The position numbers and the translations under genes were made by a program. Shown piece after piece: positions 62,470-64,000 of a stretch of 64,000 bases of DNA. The DNA is from Hirsutella rhossiliensis. Its lineage: Eukaryota > Ascomycota > Sordariomycetes > Hypocreales > Ophiocordycipitaceae. The notes beneath the pieces are model-generated. The model saw only the letters and a list, made by a program, of their open reading frames with translations. It did no database searches and was not told where the DNA came from. The stretch lies in assembly GCF_020360975.1 (NCBI RefSeq), contig NW_025408673.1:992001-1056000 (forward strand), in the 5' to 3' direction. The first letter of the stretch is position 1, and the number at the start of each line of letters is the position of its first letter.

Positions 62470-64000
62470 TATTACGCTTATATTACTTATATTACCGTAA
62501 CTACCCCCTTTACTATACCTACTTCGTAGTCCTAGCCTAGGCTACTATCGGTAGTCTATTAGTCTATTATTCTTATCTACTATTCCGAATAAAGCTTTAA
62601 ACTTATCGAGGGCTATAGTTCCCGTAAACTTACGTATAGGTTCCTAAGTAGGGTCGAGATACCCGCGCTACTTAACGAGGACCTCCTAGCGTTTCCCCTT
62701 ACCGACCTTTTTCTAGCGCGCGGCCCGTATCTCTTTAACCTTAAACTCGTCCTCTCCCTTTACCTTAATTACGGGCGGTTAGGCGTCCGCTACTTCTTAT
62801 CCGGGTAGTAGGTTAAAGGAGGCTCTATAAAGGAGGTCTACGTTAATCTTATTATAGACCCTTATTAGGAGACTATCGAGCTCTATAACCTACGGGCTAA
62901 TAACCCTCTATACCGTAAACTTCGCGTATAGCTAGTTAAGCTTCTTCTTTAGCTATACCGACCTATAGTTACGGAGGTCTAGCTATACCTTATCTCCTAC
63001 TATAAACCTATCTACTAGGGCCCTAGTCTTATTAGCGTGCTACTCTTAATCTTACGCCGCGGCGGCTATCGCGGATTAGCAATAATCCGTAGTCTCTTAT
63101 AGCTTTCGTATAAACGCAGAGGCGCGGCCCTCTAGTAATAAATTACTATACTACTCTACTACTACGTTTACTATAAAGGGAACTAGTAAGGGTAGTTCGA
63201 AGCTATATATTATAAAGAAAGGGGCTATCTTAATAGAGGTATATAGTCTACTATTTAACGTAAGTTAGGCCGCGGGGAGCTAACGGTCTTAGTTTACTTA
63301 GTTACGGGCTACGACGGCCTATAAGTAAGCCTATACCTTCTAGTTAACCCTCTCGGGCCCTCTATTAGTCTATAGGTAATATACCGTGCTAAGTAGCTAT
63401 ATAATCTAAAGTAGCTAGTATAGGTACTACTAAAAGCGGCTAGTTTAATTCGATCCTCTATCGCTTATAATAAAGGCTAGCTAGCTATACGAGCGGGCCT
63501 AGTACTATAGGAAGCGCTCTACGTAGGACTCTATATCTATAGACGGCATCGGCTCTAATACTATAGACTTACTAAGTCGGTCCTTAATTACCTATATATA
63601 GCGGTTGCCGCCCTCTATAAGTAAGAGGTCCGTTATAAAGTCTATCTATATATACGTATAAAACCGGTCGGGCACTAAAAGCTACTTAAGTAGCCCCTTA
63701 AGCTACGCCCTCTAAATCTTAGTACGGCTATAGATATTATAGTTATAGAGGAAGCAGCGAACGTAGTACTATAAGAGGGGCTAGTAGAAATCCCTCGCGA
63801 GGCCTACTACTATGCCCTGCCTACTTAGGTAGCCTACGATACTAGAGTTATAGACGAGCTAGACTAGCTTCCCTTAGAGCTTATTCCGTTCGTTTAGCTC
63901 TAGCGGTCTATCCTTCTCCCTAGCTTCTATAGTATATAGCGCGCCCGGTACCTATAGTCTCCCCCGCTAACGTAGGTGCCCCCGTAGGTCGATATAATAG
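62470..64000 (-). pseudogene. Gypsy I pol, integrase C-terminus and chromodomain
   Basis: Minus-strand frame running in from the right edge. The chromodomain is well preserved at about 62595-62690: EVLVK, RGYLDPT, EPIRKFTGTIALDKF, where the two Trp codons of the family's VKWRGY and TWEP blocks are now TAG. Upstream on the coding strand is the integrase C-terminal domain (about 62750-63100). Further up is the integrase core, with many TAA/TAG. After the chromodomain comes a Gly/Ser/Tyr-rich tail (YSKGGSYGNISNIS) ending near 62470, close to the 3' end of the antisense gene. The two genes therefore converge tail to tail. Confidence 0.75.

Larger units (their letters stand above)
60757..64000 (-). 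mobile_element. Ty3/gypsy retrotransposon I, partial (runs off the window)
   Basis: The 3' portion of a minus-strand chromovirus. In order from the left are an LTR-like stretch (60757 to about 61230), an antisense gene on the plus strand, and the integrase and chromodomain on the minus strand. The reverse transcriptase and the other LTR would be outside the window. It is the most G+C-rich element here. Confidence 0.75.

Noticed and set aside
1..64000. Host genes, effectors, tRNA, rRNA or centromere satellites
   Set aside because: Every stretch with recognisable coding signal belongs to a retroelement. No tRNA fold, rRNA segment or short tandem array was seen by eye.

Overview
The window looks like an AT-rich, repeat-only block from a filamentous ascomycete (Pezizomycotina). 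I found no intact host gene, tRNA, rRNA or CRISPR array. The CpA and TpG dinucleotides are almost absent on both strands while TpA is abundant and CpG is retained. This is the footprint of repeat-induced point mutation (RIP, CpA to TpA). As a result nearly every coding frame is broken by TAA and TAG, which replace CAA, CAG and TGG, and Cys codons often read as Tyr. The species cannot be named from this.

Nearly all of the sequence is LTR retrotransposons inserted into one another. I named the families A, B and C (Ty1/copia) and D, E, G, H and I (Ty3/gypsy, most with a chromodomain). The outermost element is gypsy H (+), seen at about 1393-3743 and again from 35425. It carries a solo LTR of copia A (1945-2429) and is split by gypsy D (3744-35424, +). 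D is split by gypsy E1 (8852-32742, -). E1 is split by copia A1 (11833-18048, -) and, inside its own 5' LTR, by gypsy G (22833-32632, -). To the right, an LTR-like stretch and a gag fragment (about 36690-37601 and 49963-50059) are split by copia A2 (37602-49962, -), which contains copia B (42419-48474, -). Next comes E2 (50060-60292, -), truncated and split by copia C (56812-59890, +). It is followed by an inverted, broken LTR of C (60293-60756) and by gypsy I (60757 to the window end, -). Most of these joins are supported by paired LTRs of equal length and 5-bp target duplications: aatag, cgaaa, tatat, ccttt, attaa, gagca/gagta.

The parts of each element are the usual ones: gag with a CCHC knuckle, protease, integrase, reverse transcriptase, RNase H and, in the gypsy elements, a chromodomain. 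The unusual part is an extra gene between the end of pol and the 3' LTR. In D, E1, E2 and I it runs antisense to pol and has a TATA box and a pyrimidine-rich tract in front of it. In G it runs in the same direction as pol. In E1 and E2 the flanks and promoter are nearly the same, yet the bodies of the antisense gene differ in sequence while keeping the same layout: a Cys/Tyr cluster, then a coiled coil. This accessory antisense gene is the best candidate here for an undescribed system.
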